Below are positions 35,468 to 44,395 of a stretch of DNA of 64,000 nucleotides, piece after piece (position 1 is the first letter of the stretch; the number at the start of each line of letters is the position of its first letter). Below the pieces are notes generated by a model, which was given only the letters and a program-made list of their open reading frames with translations, had not been told where the DNA came from and ran no database searches. Source of the DNA: Rhizorhabdus wittichii RW1 (GTDB taxonomy: Bacteria > Pseudomonadota > Alphaproteobacteria > Sphingomonadales > Sphingomonadaceae); NCBI GenBank assembly GCA_000016765.1, contig CP000699.1, positions 3,847,501-3,911,500 on the forward strand, read 5' to 3'. Both the position numbers and the translations under genes were made by a program.

Positions 35468-37573
35468 TCAGCCCGCCGGGGTGCGTTCCGCCTGCGAGAC
35501 CGCGTCGGCGGCGCGCAGGGCGGCGATGATCTTCATCAGGTGCTGGACGTCGTGGACCTCGATCGTCACGTCATAGGTGTGGAACGCCGCGTCGCGGTGC
35601 GACAGCGACAGGTTGACGATGTTGGCGTGGTGCGCGCCGAGGATGCCCGACATGATGCCGAGCGCGCCCGGCTCGTTCTTGACGATCACGGTCAGCCGCG
35701 CGGTGCCGCCGTCCGATCCGTCGCCCCAGGCGAGGTCGACCCAGTCGGCATCCTGCTGCTCGGCCAGCCTGCTGCAGTCGATCGTGTGGACCTCGACCGG
35801 ATGGTCGGGCCGGCGCACGCCGATGATGCGGTCGCCGGGCACCGGGTTGCAGCATTCGGCGAGCTGGAAGGCGACGCCGGGGGTCAGCCCCTTCATCGAG
35901 ATCGCCTCGCGCTGCCCGGTCTCGCGCCGCTTGACGCCGGCCTTCTCGGCGCTGCCCGGCATCAGCGCGTCCATCACCGTGGCGTCGTCGATCAGCTTGC
36001 GCGCGATCGACTCCATCAGCGCTTCCTCGTCGGGAAGCTTGAGCCGCTTGAGCGCCTCGGGCAGCGCCTCGGGGCCGAGCGGCGCGGGGATGCGGCGGAC
36101 GATCTCGTCGTAGAATTTGCGGCCGAGCGCGATCGTCTCCTCGCGCTCCTTGTGGCGGACGAAGCGGCGGATCGCGGCGCGCGCCTTGCCGGTGAAGGCG
36201 AAGGTCAGCCACTCGACCTGCGGCTCCTGCGCCTTCGAGCGGAGGATCTGCACCTGGTCGCCATTCTCGATCAGGGTGCGCAGCGGCACCACCCGGCCGT
36301 TGATCTTGGCGCCGACCGTGGTGTCGCCGACATCGGTGTGAACGGCATAGGCGAAGTCGATCGCGGTCGATCCCTTGGGGAGCTGGATCAGCTCGCCGGT
36401 CGGGCTGAAGGCGAAGATCCGGTCCTGGTACATCGCCATCCGGGTATGCTCGAGCAGCTCCTCCGGATTGTCGGCATGTTCGAGGATGTCGACCAGGTCG
36501 CGAATCCAGCTGTGGTTGCCCTGCTCGCCGGCCGGCTTGCCCTGCTTGTACGCCCAGTGCGCGGCCAGGCCATATTCGGCCTCGGCGTGCATCTCCTCGG
36601 TGCGGATCTGCACCTCGATGCGCATCTTCTCCGAATGGATGATCGAGGTGTGGAGCGAGCGGTAGCCGTTGCGCTTCGGGGTCGAGATATAGTCCTTGAA
36701 GCGGCCCGGCACCATCGGCCAGCGGCGGTGGAGCACGCCCAGCGCCTTGTAGCATTCGTCGATGTCGGCGACGATCACGCGGAACGCCATCACGTCGGAG
36801 AGCTGCTCGAAGCTGATGTGCCGTTCGGCCATCTTCTTCCAGATCGAATAGGGGTGCTTCTCGCGCCCCTGGATCTCGGCCTGGACGCCGGCGCGGCCGA
36901 GCTGGAGGCGCAGGCCCGAGCTGATCCGCGAGATCAGGTCGCCGCCGCCCTCGTTGAGCTGCTTGAGCCGCTTGGTGATCGACGCATAGGCGTCGGGTTC
37001 GAGCTGCTGGAAGGCGAGCGTCTGCATCTCGCGCATGAACTCGTACATGCCGATCCGCTCGGCGAGCGGGGCGTAGATGTCCATCGTCTCGCGCGCGATG
37101 CGGCGGCGCTTCTGCTCCGACGGGATGTGATGGAGCGTGCGCATGTTGTGCAGCCGGTCGGCCAGCTTGACCAGCAGCACGCGGATGTCGCTCGACATGG
37201 CGAGCAGGAATTTGCGCAGATTCTCGGCGGCGCGCTCATTCTCGGTCTGCGCCTCGATCTTCGACAGCTTGGTGACGCCGTCGACCAGCCGCGCGACCGA
37301 GGGGCCGAAGCTCTTCTCGATCTGCTCGGGCGTGGCGACCGTGTCCTCGATCGTGTCGTGGAGGATCGCGGTGGCGATCGTCTCGTCGTCGAGCTGGAGG
37401 TCGGTCAGGATGCCCGCCACCTCGATCGGGTGGCTGAAATAGGGATCGCCGCTGGCGCGCTTCTGGCTGCCATGCGCCTGCATCGAAAACACATAGGCGC
37501 GGTTGAGCAGGGCCTCATCCGCGTCCGGATCGTAGCTCAACACCCGATCGACGAGTTCATATTGTCTCAGCAC
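35468..37573 (-). CDS. rsh: Bifunctional (p)ppGpp synthetase/hydrolase
   Basis: A 701-residue RelA/SpoT homologue, the single long RSH of alphaproteobacteria. Domains in order: HD hydrolase (about 20-190, with His-Asp in 'ILHDTIEDT' near 72), synthetase (about 240-370, 'RFKDYISTPKRNGYRSLHT'), TGS (about 395-455, 'FSPTGELIQLPKGSTAIDFA'), a helical/zinc-finger-like region with 'ECCNPVPGD', and C-terminal ACT (about 625-695). Intact motifs argue that both activities are present. GTG 37573 (reading M-L-R-Q-Y-E-L) is chosen because this N-terminus is the family norm; ATG at 37609 would add 12 atypical residues. Confidence 0.93.
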   Translation of the reverse strand: MLRQYELVDRVLSYDPDADEALLNRAYVFSMQAHGSQKRASGDPYFSHPIEVAGILTDLQLDDETIATAILHDTIEDTVATPEQIEKSFGPSVARLVDGVTKLSKIEAQTENERAAENLRKFLLAMSSDIRVLLVKLADRLHNMRTLHHIPSEQKRRRIARETMDIYAPLAERIGMYEFMREMQTLAFQQLEPDAYASITKRLKQLNEGGGDLISRISSGLRLQLGRAGVQAEIQGREKHPYSIWKKMAERHISFEQLSDVMAFRVIVADIDECYKALGVLHRRWPMVPGRFKDYISTPKRNGYRSLHTSIIHSEKMRIEVQIRTEEMHAEAEYGLAAHWAYKQGKPAGEQGNHSWIRDLVDILEHADNPEELLEHTRMAMYQDRIFAFSPTGELIQLPKGSTAIDFAYAVHTDVGDTTVGAKINGRVVPLRTLIENGDQVQILRSKAQEPQVEWLTFAFTGKARAAIRRFVRHKEREETIALGRKFYDEIVRRIPAPLGPEALPEALKRLKLPDEEALMESIARKLIDDATVMDALMPGSAEKAGVKRRETGQREAISMKGLTPGVAFQLAECCNPVPGDRIIGVRRPDHPVEVHTIDCSRLAEQQDADWVDLAWGDGSDGGTARLTVIVKNEPGALGIMSGILGAHHANIVNLSLSHRDAAFHTYDVTIEVHDVQHLMKIIAALRAADAVSQAERTPAG

Positions 37574-37625
37574 GCTATCATGATGGGGTTTCGGCCCACG
37601 CCGATGCAACTGGCAAAAGCGGAAA

Positions 37626-37647
37626 TTTGTGGCCGTTCAGCCACAAA
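37626..37647 (-). promoter_or_regulatory. A/T-flanked hairpin in the rsh leader
   Basis: TTTGTGGC (37626-37633) pairs perfectly with GCCACAAA (37640-37647), loop cgttca, about 55-75 nt upstream of the rsh start. With T- and A-rich flanks it could be a bidirectional terminator or an attenuator in the rsh leader. Confidence 0.5.
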
Positions 37648-37674
37648 ATGGGACCTAAATGCATCAGATACGGA

Positions 37675-37705
37675 ACGACCCGCCGGCCGGGGGCTGGCGG
37701 GTCGT
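37675..37705 (-). terminator. Hairpin after rpoZ
   Basis: ACGACCCGCC (37675-37684) pairs with GGCGGGTCGT (37696-37705), 10 bp, beginning about 35 nt past the rpoZ stop on the minus strand. No long T-run follows, so termination strength is unclear. Confidence 0.6.
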
Positions 37706-37738
37706 CACGAAAGGTCCGTCGCTAAAGGACGAAGCGGC

Positions 37739-38080
37739 TTATTCGTAGTCGCCGCCGATATTCTGGTTGCGCGGCGGAGCGGCGGCGGTGAGGCGCAGCG
37801 CCTCGGCCGACGCGGCCAGCGAGCCGATCTCGTCCGGCGCATCGTCGTCGTCGACGCGGACGCGCTGCAGCGTCGAGACGACCGCCTCGTGCAGCTCCTC
37901 CGGCGTGACGGTCTGCTCGGCGATCTCGCGCAGGGCGACGACCGGATTCTTGTCGCGGTCGCGATCGATCGTCAGTTCGGCCCCGCCCGAGATCTGGCGC
38001 GCCCGCTGGGCAGCCATCAGCACCAGGTCGAACCGGTTGGAAATCTTGTCGACGCAATCCTCGACGGTGACGCGCGCCAT
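37739..38080 (-). CDS. rpoZ: RNA polymerase omega subunit
   Basis: A 113-residue omega subunit. The N-terminal ~65 residues carry the family signature: '[20 protein letters not shown]', 'AAQRARQI', then '[19 protein letters not shown]'. A charged, variable C-terminal tail follows as in other alphaproteobacteria. It aids polymerase assembly. It precedes rsh in the same direction, the common rpoZ-spoT order. Confidence 0.95.
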   Translation of the reverse strand: MARVTVEDCVDKISNRFDLVLMAAQRARQISGGAELTIDRDRDKNPVVALREIAEQTVTPEELHEAVVSTLQRVRVDDDDAPDEIGSLAASAEALRLTAAAPPRNQNIGGDYE

Positions 38081-38178
38081 GAAACGCTCCGCTGTAACTG
38101 GGAAATCGGAAAGAGGGCGCGGCTATCAGGCCGGGGGCCGAATGTAAAGGAAAATGGGCGGCGATGCCCGGAAAGCGC

Positions 38179-38811
38179 CTATTCCCCGGCCGCCTTGTGG
38201 GCCCAGAACAGGCCGCAGGGGGGAATGTTCCACCATTCGAGGTCGCGGTCGATCGACTCGAACAGCGGTTCGAGCAGCGACAGCACATAGGCCGAATATT
38301 GATAGACCAGGAACGAGCCGCCCGGCGCCAGCACCCGGTGGGTCGCCTCGGCGATCGCGGGGCCCATGCCGCCGGGGAGCGTCGAGAAGGGCAGGCCGGA
38401 GAGGACATAGTCGGCCTTGTCGAAGCCGTGCGCGGCGACGATCTCGTTGACGTCGGCGGCCGATCCGTGGACCGCGACGAAGCGGCTGTCGGAGAATTTG
38501 CGGCGCAGGAAGTCGATGAAGACCGGATTGGTGTCGATCACCAGCAGGGTCGCGTCGGCGGGCAGCCGTTCGAGGATGGTGCCGCAGAAGGTGCCGACCC
38601 CGGGGCCATATTCGACGAACAATTTCGTCCGGCTCCAGTCGACCGGCGCCAGCATCGCATCGATCGTCCGCCGCGACGACGGGATGATCGAGCCGATCAT
38701 CACCGGATGGCGCAGGAATTCCCGGAAGAACAGGGCGAAGGGGTTGATCGAGGCGGAGGGCCTGTTGGCGTCAACGCTGCTGCCAAGCGCCCGATCGACC
38801 ATTAAACTCAC
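38179..38811 (-). CDS. Class I SAM-dependent methyltransferase, phospholipid N-methyltransferase-like
   Basis: A 210-residue protein with 'FFREFLRHPVMIGSIIPSS', typical of the PmtA/rRNA-dimethylase-like family, then motif I 'LFVEYGPGVGTFCGTIL' (G-x-G-x-G near residue 70), 'LLVIDTNPVFIDFLRRKF' and 'DYVLSGLPFSTLPG' (motif IV). In Rhodobacter-type PmtA this architecture methylates phosphatidylethanolamine. Membrane lipid methylation is likely but not certain; an rRNA or quinone target is possible. An alternative start is codon 4. Confidence 0.75.
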   Translation of the reverse strand: MSLMVDRALGSSVDANRPSASINPFALFFREFLRHPVMIGSIIPSSRRTIDAMLAPVDWSRTKLFVEYGPGVGTFCGTILERLPADATLLVIDTNPVFIDFLRRKFSDSRFVAVHGSAADVNEIVAAHGFDKADYVLSGLPFSTLPGGMGPAIAEATHRVLAPGGSFLVYQYSAYVLSLLEPLFESIDRDLEWWNIPPCGLFWAHKAAGE

Positions 38812-39191
38812 CCATAGCTGGCCCGGACGGGCTGTGATCCTCTACCATCCTCCGTTCGCAAATGCCGCGGCCAAAGGCAAGCGTCGGCCGTTACGGATAC
38901 GACAGGACGATCCCTCAACCGCCCGAGCCGCCCCGCGGTTGCGTGGCGGGCAAAAAAAAGGCCGATCCCGAAGGACCGGCCGTAAAGTTTTTAGGAGAGG
39001 ATGCCTGAAAGGCCCGTTCTTTTTGCGTTGCGGCATCAATTTTAGCAAATGCGCAGTTGGTTTGGATGATTGCACTATTTGCAACCTTGAATTCCCGATA
39101 ATCCGTTGTTTATAAGAGGGCGGTCGCCGGCCCGGGAAGGGCCTTGCGTCATTTTGCATTGCAACGTGAATCCGCCCGGATGGAGGCATGC
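38812..39191. other. Gene-free interval before the second LysR gene
   Basis: No convincing gene is seen. It contains a strong hairpin at 38960-38982 with an A-run on its left, and an AT-rich patch at about 39025-39120 that probably carries the promoters for the flanking divergent genes. Confidence 0.5.
38952..38990 (-). terminator. Bidirectional terminator-like hairpin
   Basis: GGCCGaTCC (38960-38968) pairs with GGAcCGGCC (38973-38981 region) around 'cgaa'. On the minus strand it is followed by eight T; on the plus strand by 'gtaaagttttt'. The stem core 'gatcccgaaggacc' is shared with the carD terminator at 48.15 kb. No annotated minus-strand gene ends here, so an unannotated short transcript is possible. 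Confidence 0.6.
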
Positions 39192-40067
39192 ATGCGAAGA
39201 CTGCCCCCGCTGACTGCGATCGAGGCCTTCGTCCAGGTCGCCCGGCTCGGCTCGGTCAAGGCCGCCGCCGAGGAACTGGCGCTGTCCTCCCCGGCGCTCA
39301 GCCGCCGCGTCCAGGCGCTCGAGCGCTTCATGGGGCGCAACCTGTTCGAGCGCCGCCACCAGGCGATGATCCTGTCGACCGAGGGCGAGAAGCTGCTGTC
39401 GCGGATCGCCCCCGCGCTCGACCAGCTCACCCTGGCGATCGACGCCACCTCGGGCGAGAGCGAGCTGCTGCGGCTGCGGCTCGGGGTGATGCCGCTGTTC
39501 GCCTCGCAGCGGCTGATGGGCCGGTTGCCCGAACTGCGCGGGCTCCATCCCGAACTGCATATCGACATCGACACCGCCAGCCATGCGCTGGCCCGGCTGG
39601 GCGAGGGGGTCGACGCCGCGATCGTGCTGGCGCGCGACATTGATTCGAGCCTCTATTCGCGGCGGATCGACCGCGACACCGCGGTCGCGATCGTCAACCG
39701 ATCGCTGCTGACCGGCCGCTATCCGGTCAGCAAGCTCGACGATATCGGCCGGCTGACCATCTTCCTCCACCGCGACATGCCCGAGCTGTTCAACATGTGG
39801 CGCGAGGCGCTCGGCCGGCCCGACATCGAGCCGGCGGCGGTCGACCTGTTCGATTCGGGCCAGCTCATGCTCGACGCGGCGGCGCAGGGGCTGGGGGTGG
39901 CGTTCATGCTCAAGAGCCATCTCGACGACGCGCATGACGACCGGCTGGCCAGCCTGTTCGACGACAGCGTCGAGAGTCCCTACGGCTATTGGTTCGCCTG
40001 CCGCCGCCCGGCGCTGTCGACCCGCGCGGTGCGGCTGTTCCACGACTGGCTGTTCGCGGCGGCGTAG
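39192..40067 (+). CDS. LysR-family transcriptional regulator
   Basis: A 291-residue LysR regulator: HTH at residues 1-60 ('TAIEAFVQVARLGSVKAAAEELALSSPALSRRV' cited in part as 'GSVKAAAEEL' and 'SSPALSRRVQ') and a normal effector-binding domain. ATG 39192 is selected because GGAGG lies 5 nt upstream. 'PPLTAIEAF' at the start is typical of the GcvA/TrpI subgroup. No divergent target gene is adjacent (the left neighbour starts 380 nt away), so its regulon is unknown. Confidence 0.88.
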   Translation: MRRLPPLTAIEAFVQVARLGSVKAAAEELALSSPALSRRVQALERFMGRNLFERRHQAMILSTEGEKLLSRIAPALDQLTLAIDATSGESELLRLRLGVMPLFASQRLMGRLPELRGLHPELHIDIDTASHALARLGEGVDAAIVLARDIDSSLYSRRIDRDTAVAIVNRSLLTGRYPVSKLDDIGRLTIFLHRDMPELFNMWREALGRPDIEPAAVDLFDSGQLMLDAAAQGLGVAFMLKSHLDDAHDDRLASLFDDSVESPYGYWFACRRPALSTRAVRLFHDWLFAAA

Positions 40068-40071
40068 TGCT

Positions 40072-40218
40072 GCCTCCCCTCCCTTCAAGGGAGGGGATGG
40101 GGGTGAGTCGCGAGCGGAGCGAGCGTCCCCGGGCCAGGCGCAGAACTCCACCAAGGGGCGTCGAGCCCCTTGGTTCCGTCACCCACCCCTGGCCCCTCCC
40201 TTGCAGGGAGGGGGAGGT
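40072..40218. repeat. Purine/pyrimidine-rich palindromic repeat cluster
   Basis: Three hairpins: CCCCTCCC-ttcaa-GGGAGGGG near 40076-40096, CCAAGGGG-cgtcgag-CCCCTTGG (40151-40173) and CCCCTCCC-ttgca-GGGAGGGG (40193-40213). The outer two, with flanking 'gatgggggtgagt' and 'acccacccctgg', form an inverted pair. A non-coding repeat doublet. Confidence 0.7.
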
Positions 40219-40221
40219 CGC

Positions 40222-40254
40222 AAAGAAAAAGGCGGGAGCATCGCCCCCGCCTTT
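40222..40254 (-). terminator. Terminator of the cyclophilin gene
   Basis: AAAGGCGGG (40228-40236) pairs with CCCGCCTTT (40246-40254). Read on the minus strand the hairpin is followed by a T-rich tract (complement of aaagaaaaa). It lies 25 nt past the stop of the minus-strand peptidyl-prolyl isomerase gene. Confidence 0.85.
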
Positions 40255-40278
40255 GCCTTTTCGCGATGTCCGGCCTTC

Positions 40279-40749
40279 TCAGGCGTCGGCGGCGATGCGC
40301 GCCTTGACGATCTTGCCCGGCGCGCGCGGCGGCTCGCCCTTGGGGAGCGCGTCGACATGCTCCATGCCCGATTCGACCACGCCCCAGACTGTGTACTGGC
40401 CGTCGAGGAAGCGGGCGTCGTCGAAGCAGATGAAGAACTGGCTGTTGGCGCTGTTCGGGTTCGAGCTGCGCGCCATCGAGCAGACGCCGCGGATGTGCGG
40501 CTCGCGGCTGAACTCGGCCTTCAGGTTCGGCTTTTCCGAACCGCCCATGCCGGTGCCGGTCGGGTCGCCGCCCTGCGCCATGAAGCCGTCGATCACGCGG
40601 TGGAACACCACGCCGTCGTAGAAGCCCTCGCGGGCCAGGGTCTTGATCTGATCGACATGGCCGGGGGCGAGGTCGGGACGCAGGGCGATGACGACGTCGC
40701 CGCCGTCCAGCGTCAGGATCAGGGTGTTTTCGGGATCGGCGGCCATCAT
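40279..40749 (-). CDS. Cyclophilin-type peptidyl-prolyl cis-trans isomerase
   Basis: A 156-residue cytoplasmic cyclophilin (no signal peptide). Signature elements: 'FYDGVVFHRVIDGFMAQGGD' with the catalytic Arg, 'SMARSSNPNSANSQFFIC' and 'LDGQYTVWGVV'. The motif 'A-R-S-S-N-P-N-S-A-N-S-Q-F-F' is the usual active-site strand. Two ATGs are adjacent (40749 and 40746). Confidence 0.93.
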   Translation of the reverse strand: MMAADPENTLILTLDGGDVVIALRPDLAPGHVDQIKTLAREGFYDGVVFHRVIDGFMAQGGDPTGTGMGGSEKPNLKAEFSREPHIRGVCSMARSSNPNSANSQFFICFDDARFLDGQYTVWGVVESGMEHVDALPKGEPPRAPGKIVKARIAADA

Positions 40750-40880
40750 CTTCTCCTGTCGGCAAGCGAATCTCGGCCCGTCCCTATCGGGAACTTTCCT
40801 ACAAGGCGAGCGATGATTGCCGGGCGGGCGCCGGGTCGTGCCGGCTTCCGCCGGAACCCGTCCGGCGATACACGGGGCCG

Positions 40881-42449
40881 GTGACGGAGTCGGAAACCAA
40901 CCAGCAACACGACGTGGCGGTCGTTCCGATCGCCCCCCTCCCGAAGATGATCGTGACCACGGCGATCATGGCCGCGACGATCCTCGTCGTGCTCGACCAG
41001 ACGATCGCGACCGTGGCGCTGCCGCACATGCAGGCGGCGCTGGGCGCGACGCCCGACACGGTCACCTGGGTGCTGACCTCCTACATCATGGCGACGGCGG
41101 TCGGTACGCCGCTCACCGCCTGGCTGACGGGGCGCTTCGGCCGCCGCCAGGTGTTCCTGGTCTGCGTCCTCGGCTTCACGATCAGCTCGATGCTGTGCGG
41201 CGCCGCGACCTCGCTGCCGATGATGGTCGCCTGCCGGCTGGCGCAGGGCTTCTTCGGCGCCTTCCTGATGCCGATGTCGCAGGCCTTCCTCTACGACATG
41301 AATCCGCCCTCGCTGCAGGTCCGCGCGATCACCATGTGGGGGATCGGCGCGATGGTCGGGCCGATCGTCGGGCCGGTGCTGGGCGGCTATCTGACCGACG
41401 CCTTCGACTGGCGCTGGGTGTTCTTCGTCAACGTGCCGGTCGGCATCGTCGCGCTGGCCGGCGTCTTCTTCGGATTGCCCGAATTCCCGTCGGCACGGCG
41501 GTCGTTCGACCATGTCGGCTTCATCATGATCGCGGTCGCGCTCTGTTCGCTCCAGCTCGCGCTCGATCGCGGCACCCAGCAGGACTGGCTCGATTCGCCC
41601 GAGATCATCGCCGAGTTCGGCCTCAGCATCGCCGCCTTCTGGATGCTGATCTTCCATCTCCGCCGCTCGCGCCATCCGATCATCTCGCCGGGGTTGTTCG
41701 CCAATCCCAGCTTCTCCGGCGCGATGGTGCTCGCCTTCGTGCTGATGCCGACGATCATCGCCAGCAACGCGCTGCTGCCGCAGCTCTTCGTCCAGCTGCT
41801 CGGCTATCCGGTCGCGACCGCGGGGGAGATGATGCTGCCGCGCGGCATCGCCATGACGATCGGCATCTTCCTCGGCGGACAGTTCACCCGCTGGATGGAC
41901 GGCCGGCTCCAGGTCGCGCTGGGGGTCTGCATCGTCATCGCCTCGCTCTACGTCCAGACCGGCTTCAACATGGAGATGGACCAGCATCTGATCATCTGGG
42001 CGGGGGTGCTGCAGGGCTTCGGCACCGGCCTGTCGATGACGGTGCTCAACTTCACCGCCATGTCGAGCGCGCCGCTCTCGCACCGGACCGAGGCGGCGGC
42101 GCTCTATTCGCTGTCGCGCAACACCGGCTCGTCGATCATGCTGGCGATCTTCTCGGGACTGCTGGCGCACGACGTCCAGGTCAACCATGCCGAGCTCGGC
42201 GCGCGGATATCGTCGGGCGGCGGGATGTCGCTGCACCTGTCGCGGATCTGGGCCGGCAACAGCCTCGACGCGCCGATCGCCGCGATGGCCGAGGTCGAGG
42301 TCAACCGCCAGGCGATGATGATCGCCTATATCAACGATTTCTGGGTGATGATGTGGCTGGTGGCCGCGATGCTGCCCCTGGTGCTGCTGTTGCGGCCCGG
42401 GAAGGCGCCGAAGGGCAGCGGCGAGAGCCTCGCCGCGCTGGCCGATTAG
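40881..42449 (+). CDS. DHA2-family MFS drug exporter (EmrB/QacA type)
   Basis: A 522-residue protein with about 14 hydrophobic helices. Motif 'LDQTIATVALPHM' in helix 1, 'WVLTSYIMATAVGTPLTAWL' in helix 2 and 'GRFGRRQVFL' (motif A) are typical of EmrB-like proton/drug antiporters. The start is GTG 40881. No emrA-like adaptor or TetR/MarR regulator is adjacent, so it may work alone or with a remote adaptor. Substrate unknown. Confidence 0.9.
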   Translation: MTESETNQQHDVAVVPIAPLPKMIVTTAIMAATILVVLDQTIATVALPHMQAALGATPDTVTWVLTSYIMATAVGTPLTAWLTGRFGRRQVFLVCVLGFTISSMLCGAATSLPMMVACRLAQGFFGAFLMPMSQAFLYDMNPPSLQVRAITMWGIGAMVGPIVGPVLGGYLTDAFDWRWVFFVNVPVGIVALAGVFFGLPEFPSARRSFDHVGFIMIAVALCSLQLALDRGTQQDWLDSPEIIAEFGLSIAAFWMLIFHLRRSRHPIISPGLFANPSFSGAMVLAFVLMPTIIASNALLPQLFVQLLGYPVATAGEMMLPRGIAMTIGIFLGGQFTRWMDGRLQVALGVCIVIASLYVQTGFNMEMDQHLIIWAGVLQGFGTGLSMTVLNFTAMSSAPLSHRTEAAALYSLSRNTGSSIMLAIFSGLLAHDVQVNHAELGARISSGGGMSLHLSRIWAGNSLDAPIAAMAEVEVNRQAMMIAYINDFWVMMWLVAAMLPLVLLLRPGKAPKGSGESLAALAD

Positions 42450-42450
42450 C

Positions 42451-42473
42451 GGCCGGATTCCGGCCGTTTCCGC
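42451..42473 (+). terminator. Short hairpin after the exporter gene
   Basis: CGGCCGGA-tt-CCGGCCG followed by TTTCC directly after the exporter stop. A weak intrinsic terminator is likely. Confidence 0.5.
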
Positions 42474-42534
42474 ATTGCCGTTTCCGCCCGCGGCGCCTAG
42501 ACGAGCCGCTGCGGCTCGAAAGGCGGAGGACGGC

Positions 42535-43950
42535 ATGAGCGAAACCGAACCCGAAACCGTCGACGCCCCGGCTCCCGCCCCCGCCCAGACCCTGCATGAC
42601 GAGGACGACCGGCTGAAGTCGACCTTCGTCGACGCGGTCATCGCCTGCGTCGAGGAGGGCGACGTCGAGGGTGCCCGCGCGCTCGTCCGCCCGCTCCACC
42701 CCGCCGACGTCGCCGACCTGTTCGAGCTGGCGCCGCAGGACATGCGCCGCCCGCTCGCCACCGCGCTCGCCGAGATGCTCGACGGCGATGTGCTGGCCGA
42801 GATGAACGAATGGGTGCGCGACGAGCTGATCGACGCGCTCGCCCCGCACGAGGTGGCCGAGATCGCCACCCAGCTCGACACCGACGACGCGGTCGCGATC
42901 ATCGAGGAGCTGGAGGAGGAGGAGCAGCGCGCGGTGCTGCGCGCGATGGAGCCCGACGATCGCGCCGCGATCGAGGAGGCGCTGTCCTATCCGGAGGAAT
43001 CCGCCGGCCGCCTGATGCAGCGCGACCTGATCGCGGTGCCCGAGCATTGGACGGTCGGCGACGTGCTCGACTATCTGCGCAGCAACGAGGACCTGACCAC
43101 CGATTTCTGGGAGGTGTTCGTCGTCGACACCGGGCATCACCCGATCGGCACCTGCAAGCTGAGCTGGCTGATGCGCACCCCGCGCCGGATCGCGATCGGC
43201 GACGTGATGCAGCGCGAGCAGACGCTGATCCCGGTCGACATGGACCAGGAGGAGGTCGCCCTCCGCTTCCAGAAATATGCGCTGATCTCCGCCGCGGTGG
43301 TCGATCCCGCCGGCCGGCTGGTCGGCATGATCACCGTCGACGACATCGTCCACATCATCCAGGAAGAGGCCGGCGAGGACATCCTCAAGCTGTCCGGCGC
43401 GGGCGACGGCGACATCAACGAGCCGATCCTCCAGACGGTCAGGGTCCGCCTGACCTGGCTGATCGTCAACCTCGGCACGGCGGTGATCGCGGCATCGGTG
43501 GTCGGCCTGTTCCAGGGCACGATCGCCAAGCTCGTCGTGCTCGCGGTGCTGATGCCGATCGTCTCGGGCATGGGCGGCAATGCCGGAACCCAGACGATGG
43601 CGGTCGCGGTCCGCGCGCTCGCGCTCAACCAGCTCACCTCGTCGAACACCGCGCGCATGATCCTGCGCGAGTTCCGCATCGCCATCACCAACGGCCTGTG
43701 CATCGGCGGCCTGCTCGGGATTTCGGTCTACCTGATCTACGGCAATGCCGACCTCGGCATCGTCATCTGCCTGGCGATGATCATCAACAACATCACCGCC
43801 GGGCTGGCCGGCATCCTCGTGCCCGTCGGCCTCGACAAGGCGGGCGCCGACCCGGCGGTCTCCTCGGCGGTGTTCGTCACCACCGCGACCGACGTGATGG
43901 GCTTCTTCTCCTTCCTGGGCCTCGCCGCGCTGTGGGGGCTGCACGGTTGA
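42535..43950 (+). CDS. mgtE: MgtE-type magnesium transporter
   Basis: A 471-residue MgtE. Domains in order: acidic N domain (about 25-155, 'LRPLHPADVADLFELAP'-like repeats), two CBS domains (about 160-280, 'GDVLDYLRSNEDLTTDFWEV' and 'RLVGMITVDDIVHII'), and five C-terminal membrane helices with 'GMGGNAGTQTMAV' lining the Mg2+ pore. Residues for Mg2+ sensing are abundant Asp/Glu. ATG 42535 has AGGCGGAGGA 4-14 nt upstream. No magnesium riboswitch is apparent in the 85-nt leader. Confidence 0.95.
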   Translation: MSETEPETVDAPAPAPAQTLHDEDDRLKSTFVDAVIACVEEGDVEGARALVRPLHPADVADLFELAPQDMRRPLATALAEMLDGDVLAEMNEWVRDELIDALAPHEVAEIATQLDTDDAVAIIEELEEEEQRAVLRAMEPDDRAAIEEALSYPEESAGRLMQRDLIAVPEHWTVGDVLDYLRSNEDLTTDFWEVFVVDTGHHPIGTCKLSWLMRTPRRIAIGDVMQREQTLIPVDMDQEEVALRFQKYALISAAVVDPAGRLVGMITVDDIVHIIQEEAGEDILKLSGAGDGDINEPILQTVRVRLTWLIVNLGTAVIAASVVGLFQGTIAKLVVLAVLMPIVSGMGGNAGTQTMAVAVRALALNQLTSSNTARMILREFRIAITNGLCIGGLLGISVYLIYGNADLGIVICLAMIINNITAGLAGILVPVGLDKAGADPAVSSAVFVTTATDVMGFFSFLGLAALWGLHG

Positions 43951-43972
43951 TCGCGGCGCCGATCGCCCCGAT

Positions 43973-44389
43973 ATGAAGGGGATGAGCGCGCTCAGCATCA
44001 CCAAGATCGCCTATGGCTGCGACGGCTTCGACGAACTGCGCGCGCGGCTGGCGGCGCGGATCGAGCGGGGCGAGCAGATCGTCCTCACCACCCGCTACAT
44101 GCCCAAGCGCGCCGACGAGATGGCCGGCGGGTCGCTCTACTGGATATCGCAGCACCGCTTCGGCCTGCGCCAGCCGCTGGTCGGCTTCACCGAGCTGGAG
44201 GGCGGGCGCTGCGGCATCGTGTTGGCGCCGGTGCTGATCCCCGTCGAGCCTCGCCCGCGCCGCGCCCATCAGGGCTGGCGCTACCTGAGCGCCGAGGACG
44301 CGCCGAAGGACCTGCCCGAAGGCGGGGAGGCGGGGGACCAGATCCCCGTCGCGCTCCACGCCGAGTTGGCGGCGATGGGGCTGATCTGA
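43973..44389 (+). CDS. DUF1489 family protein
   Basis: A 138-residue protein of the DUF1489 family found mainly in alphaproteobacteria ('KIAYGCDGFDELRARL', 'TRYMPKRADEMAGGSLYWIS', 'GWRYLSAEDAP'). Function unknown; cytoplasmic, no membrane segment. It follows mgtE by 22 nt in the same direction and is probably cotranscribed. ATG 43982 is an alternative start. Its stop nearly touches the convergent CHAT gene. Confidence 0.85.
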   Translation: MKGMSALSITKIAYGCDGFDELRARLAARIERGEQIVLTTRYMPKRADEMAGGSLYWISQHRFGLRQPLVGFTELEGGRCGIVLAPVLIPVEPRPRRAHQGWRYLSAEDAPKDLPEGGEAGDQIPVALHAELAAMGLI

Positions 44390-44395
44390 CGGCCG

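Noticed and set aside
35540-38290. A 916-codon plus-strand frame across rsh and rpoZ.
   Set aside because: Antisense shadow of two well-known genes; it spans their intergenic region without a plausible start.
42474-42534. A magnesium riboswitch upstream of mgtE.
   Set aside because: The leader is only about 85 nt and shows no long conserved structure beyond the terminator-like hairpin of the preceding gene.
40746-42902. A 718-codon minus-strand frame opposite the exporter and mgtE.
   Set aside because: Antisense shadow; the plus strand encodes clear MFS and MgtE families.
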